Of a stretch of 64,000 nucleotides of DNA, positions 60,780 to 64,000 are shown piece by piece (the first letter of the stretch is position 1; every line of letters starts with the position of its first letter). Made by a program: the position numbers and the translations under genes. The stretch covers positions 1,081,438 through 1,145,437 of the forward strand of contig NW_004624882.1 in the NCBI RefSeq assembly GCF_000247695.1, written 5' to 3'. The notes under the pieces were generated by a model. The model was given only the letters and a program-made list of their open reading frames with translations. It ran no database searches and was not told the DNA's origin. Origin of the DNA: Heterocephalus glaber (taxonomy: Eukaryota; Chordata; Mammalia; Rodentia; Bathyergidae).

Positions 60780-61695
60780 TGACAGTTTTAGACCTAAAGG
60801 CTGGGATGCTCGAGCTACCAGCTGAAGTAGCACTTGCCAGCTGTGCCTGTATCTGAGGCAGGAACTCATGCCAGGGGCAGAGGAGTTGTCTTGGATGGGC
60901 AGGGGTGTCAGAGTGGTGGAGGGCATGGAGCAGTATTGGGTACCCACACAGAGATGGAGAAGGAGCTGTAGGCATGATGATTCCTGTTTCCTTGGGGCTC
61001 ATTTCTGAGCCCAGTATTTTAGGTAGAACAGACAATGCATGTCCACTGGTCTAATGCACAGTGGAGCAAAAATGGTTGGATAGATTTCGATCTATCCTTA
61101 GCTTTGCTGTCCTAGAAGGGGAACAGGGGTTGAAGAGGCAGGTTGCCTTCCCTTCATGATGTTACCACAGGTAGGAGACACAGGGCTTTACTCTCCCGGC
61201 TCCAGGGCCCTTCTGGATACAGGGCAAGTATGGTGTGAGCAAAGGGATCAGCATTGTGAGCAGGCAGCCTCTTCGATGGAGAAGCAGGTGAAAGGTGGTG
61301 TGGGAGAGGGGCTTAAGTGTGACAACGGCTGTGCTTTGGATGTCCCTGATCATGGTTTCCTGTTCTCTGTTTCTTCCTGAAACAGTGTCATTTGTATGAG
61401 GGTAAATTCAGTGCCAGAGTGAGACAAGCCCAAGTTGCAGAAAGACATAGAGGACATCTTCTAGAACATTCTGTCTGGCTCAGGTCCCTGCTGGTCATTT
61501 GGGGGCAAGTTTTTAACTTTGGAGAGTCATGTAATTCCCAGAAGAGGGAAAGAAGTAGGATAGGAAAATGAATTACATGCACTGAGCCCATGATGGGACT
61601 TCCTCCTGGGGAACTCAGGCCCACACAAAGACTTTGTGAATCACTTCTAAATAGAGACTTCAAGTTTCCATGAAGATATTTTAAATCTAATTTCT
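60780..61695. other. Unique sequence, no gene seen
   Basis: No repeat or exon recognised. Confidence 0.4.
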
Positions 61696-61696
61696 T

Positions 61697-61775
61697 GGGG
61701 TGCTGAGGATTCAACCCAAGGCTCCACATGTGCTAGTCAAAGCTCTGCCTCTGAGTCACATCCTGAATCCTCCTT
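61697..61775 (-). mobile_element. dID-type SINE fragment, minus strand
   Basis: 'gctgaggattcaacccaagg' to 'gtcacatcctgaatcc' is an antisense tRNA-like half. Confidence 0.65.
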
Positions 61776-62026
61776 AGAGATATTTTAAACTAACTAGTCC
61801 CCTAACTAGGTGATTATTTTCACTTACACTATTGTCACAGTGAACAACCCCCTGCTCTTCCTAATATTTGACCCCCATTTTAATGAATTTGAATAGCTAG
61901 AAAATTGTGGCCAATGTCATTCTTGGAACATAGATTAATTCCACATTTTTTTAAAAAGCCACCTAACATGCAAAAACACCCTACAAAGCAAATAGGAGAC
62001 CAGAAAGGGAAGAAAATAAATTGACA

Positions 62027-62105
62027 GGGCCGGGGATGTAGCTCAGTGGTGCCGCAAGCACCTGCTTCGCAAGTGAAAGGTCCTGAGTTTGATCTCCGGT
62101 ACAAA
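62027..62105 (+). mobile_element. ID-like SINE
   Basis: 'gggccggggatgtagctcag', 'gcttcgcaagtgaaagg' and 'gatctccggtac'. Flanked by 'aaattgaca' on both sides (62017-62025 and after the tail). Confidence 0.87.
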
Positions 62106-62137
62106 CAAAACAAAACAAATTGACAACATTTGAAAAG

Positions 62138-62205
62138 GGATAGGAGTGCAGCTCAGTGGTAAAACACATGCGTAGGCCCTGGGTTCAATCCCCAGAACCA
62201 TAAAA
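62138..62205 (+). mobile_element. ID/dID-type SINE
   Basis: 'gataggagtgcagctcagtg' to 'ttcaatccccagaacca' with an A/T-rich tail. It lies about 30 bp from another ID-like SINE. Confidence 0.8.
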
Positions 62206-62357
62206 TATAATAAAGTAAAATTAAATTAAATTAATAAATAAGTAAAAGTACTTGAAAGAAAGTGAAGAACTACTAAGTGTAACAAAATGAGTAGGAATTT
62301 CTAGAAAGGAAATTGAGAAGCTGCCGATTTCATTCATCCAGCAATTTCAATTCAAAG

Positions 62358-63057
62358 TGCTGGGGATAAGAAGAATCAGACCCTAGAAGACCACAACTTC
62401 GGGGATTCAGAAGACAAAAGCTGAAGATCAACCCTTTGGCCCTGGAGTACTTTGAGCTGGAGGGTGTTGGCAAGACCTCAGAGGGGAAGCCTCTTTCTGA
62501 TCTTCTGCCCCTCTTTTCCTGCTCTTCCAAGACAGGCCTAGAAACCAGAATTCCTGCTCCCCAAGGAGAGGCATGGAAACGAGAGAACCTCTCTCCCCAA
62601 AGCCAGCCCATAAAACCTAGAAATACTACCCCCATCTTCTGCTGTCTTTCTGTGTGGGTGCTGACCATAAAGCAATTCTCTGATCTTCCAGAAGGGCTCT
62701 GCCTGTACAGGGGCGGGGCCGGGGCCGGGGCCGGGGCGGGGCCTGGGCGGGTGCCGACAGGTCCAGAAGATCAAACAGACCAACCCTGCTGGGTTTCCCC
62801 TCCAGCCTATCACTGTTAGGTCACCCCCTTTGGCCCAACCCCGTTTCCAAGGCTGCCCATTCTTCACCATTTCCCAGCATAAAAATAGTGTTGCCAAGAC
62901 CTTCAGACCTTCGTTCTGAAGGCTCCCGACTCCTGTAAAGCTTTGATTAAATAGATTCCTCGTGCTTTTCTCTTGTTAATCTGTCTTTTGTTATGGGAGT
63001 GTTGGCTGTGACCTCTCTAATAGGTGAGGGACAGTACCAGCCCTTTCTGTCCCTACA
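62358..63057 (+). mobile_element. ERV-like solo LTR (class I type)
   Basis: TG...CA from 'tgctggggataagaagaatc' to 'ctttctgtccctaca'. The 3' part has gammaretrovirus-like R/U5 features: 'cccagcataaaaatag', an ATTAAA signal (gattaaatagattcctcg) and 'gtcttttgttatgggagtgt'. The U3 carries a GC-rich repeat. No target duplication or primer site was found, so the left end is uncertain. Confidence 0.55.
62710..62752 (+). repeat. GGGGCC-type GC-rich repeat
   Basis: About three tandem GGGGCC units flanked by GGGGCGGGG boxes, inside the LTR U3. The G runs could form a G-quadruplex. The GGGGCGGGG boxes match SP1-type sites. Confidence 0.9.
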
Positions 63058-63059
63058 AC

Positions 63060-64000
63060 TGATCCGTAATCTAACCTAAAAGCTGTAGGATCAGTTCGTT
63101 AGTTCTGACTGACAAGCTTACAATCTCAGAGTGAAACTTTAAACTCTTGAATTTAATTTCATTTTGAGCACAAGAGCAAAATTCATCAAGAATATTCAGA
63201 AGGGACAAAGAGAATATTATTTTTATCTTGTTTTTAAGGGATATTATTAAAGAACAAAGAAAGACATCTTTTCTGTCATAGAACATTTTTCTGTTACCAG
63301 GGTTAATAAACTGTATTGTTTCTATTCTTTTCTGGTTTCCTAATTCCTCTTACACACGTTATTTATATTTCCAGTGTACGTGTTTAATATGCACATTAAG
63401 AAAGAGGCCACCATTCATTCTGTCAACTTCTAGCTTGAGAAATGTTTTATAATAACAAATCTTTGAGCTTTGTAAACCAGCTGGGATTAGCTTAAGAGCT
63501 CTCGGGCCCACCCGACTTCATCCTGTGCTGGTTTTCAAGTTACTGGGGTGTCTATTTCCTTTGCAAATTATAACAATTTCCCTCGCTGGTGATTTTTGGG
63601 ACTGATTGGGCTTGCTCTGCCTTTTCCTGGAGGCCCCTGTCTTTTCCTTGGTTTACCTTCTGTCCTGTTCTTTATTTGTAGATCATCGAGGAGGGCAAGT
63701 TTCCTTTAAATGTCATTTACACTTTGAATTGGCCAGGAAGCCAGCAAGAATCCCAAATGTCCCTTTCCCATCGTCCATTGCGGGGCCAACTGTTTTGTTT
63801 TTGACTCTGCACAGGAGCAGGAACTGGCTGGGTGTGAGGGCCCATCCTGGAAAGGAGGCCCCAGTTTCATTTCGAAGTCATATTTGCACAGCAGCTTCAG
63901 AGGGTCTCCGTCTGGCAGGCTGAGAACTGTCCTGTGCCTCTGAACCACACAGCTCCTTCAACCCACAGCTTCCTCCTCAGACAAAAGCCACATGGAGGAG
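63060..64000. other. Unique sequence to the window end
   Basis: No repeat or exon recognised. Part of 63460-63900 is quiet and could be conserved noncoding sequence. A 105-codon frame at 63606-63923 is not a known protein. Confidence 0.4.

Noticed and set aside
62436..62819. 127-codon frame over the GC-rich repeat as a gene
   Set aside because: It lies within an ERV-like LTR and includes the simple repeat. No known protein.

Overview
This window is a stretch of rodent nuclear DNA that looks intergenic or intronic. I recognise no functional protein-coding exon. The lineage is read from the repeats: B1-like 7SL-derived SINEs, composite B1-dID SINEs ending in a 'ggggatgtagctcagtg' tRNA-like half, and short tRNA-derived ID-like SINEs starting 'gggccggggatttagctca'. 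The usual squirrel ID form is absent, and so are mouse/rat B2 and B4 elements. I infer a non-murid rodent, perhaps near beaver (Castorimorpha), with low to moderate confidence on the exact clade.

The one gene-like object is a processed pseudogene of CSDE1 (UNR, a cold-shock-domain RNA-binding protein) at about 26228-30035. It is intronless and nearly full length, with 5' UTR, coding region, 3' UTR and A-tail. It carries two in-frame stops and several frameshifts, and an ID-like SINE interrupts it. It has a 16-bp target-site duplication (TSD) and sits inside an older B1-dID SINE that is also split by a 5'-truncated L1. The two insertions abut at one TTTTTT/AAAA site. A 512-bp run of N lies inside that L1.

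Layout: 1-13 kb holds old L1 pieces, two LTRs, SINEs and a short U6 snRNA 5' fragment. 13-24 kb is mostly unique sequence with scattered SINEs, MIR and hAT-type fragments, including an unusually repeat-free block at 15.4-16.6 kb. 24-30 kb holds two nested-insertion complexes (L1 containing LTR containing SINE; SINE containing L1 and the CSDE1 copy). 30-37 kb is mainly unique sequence with L2, MIR and a solo LTR. 37.7-40.8 kb is an L1 containing a nearly complete MaLR retroelement and a B1. 40.8-52 kb is SINE- and microsatellite-rich. 52-58 kb is mostly unique. 58-64 kb has SINEs, a long (GA)n purine tract and an ERV-like LTR carrying a GGGGCC repeat.

Nothing here is an operon or a cooperating gene system. 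Interest lies in the layered retroposition record and a few odd patches, chiefly a 26-bp exact CSDE1-derived patch 6.8 kb from the retrocopy. Repeat family names were assigned by memory of consensus sequences and should be read as class-level calls; many boundaries are approximate.
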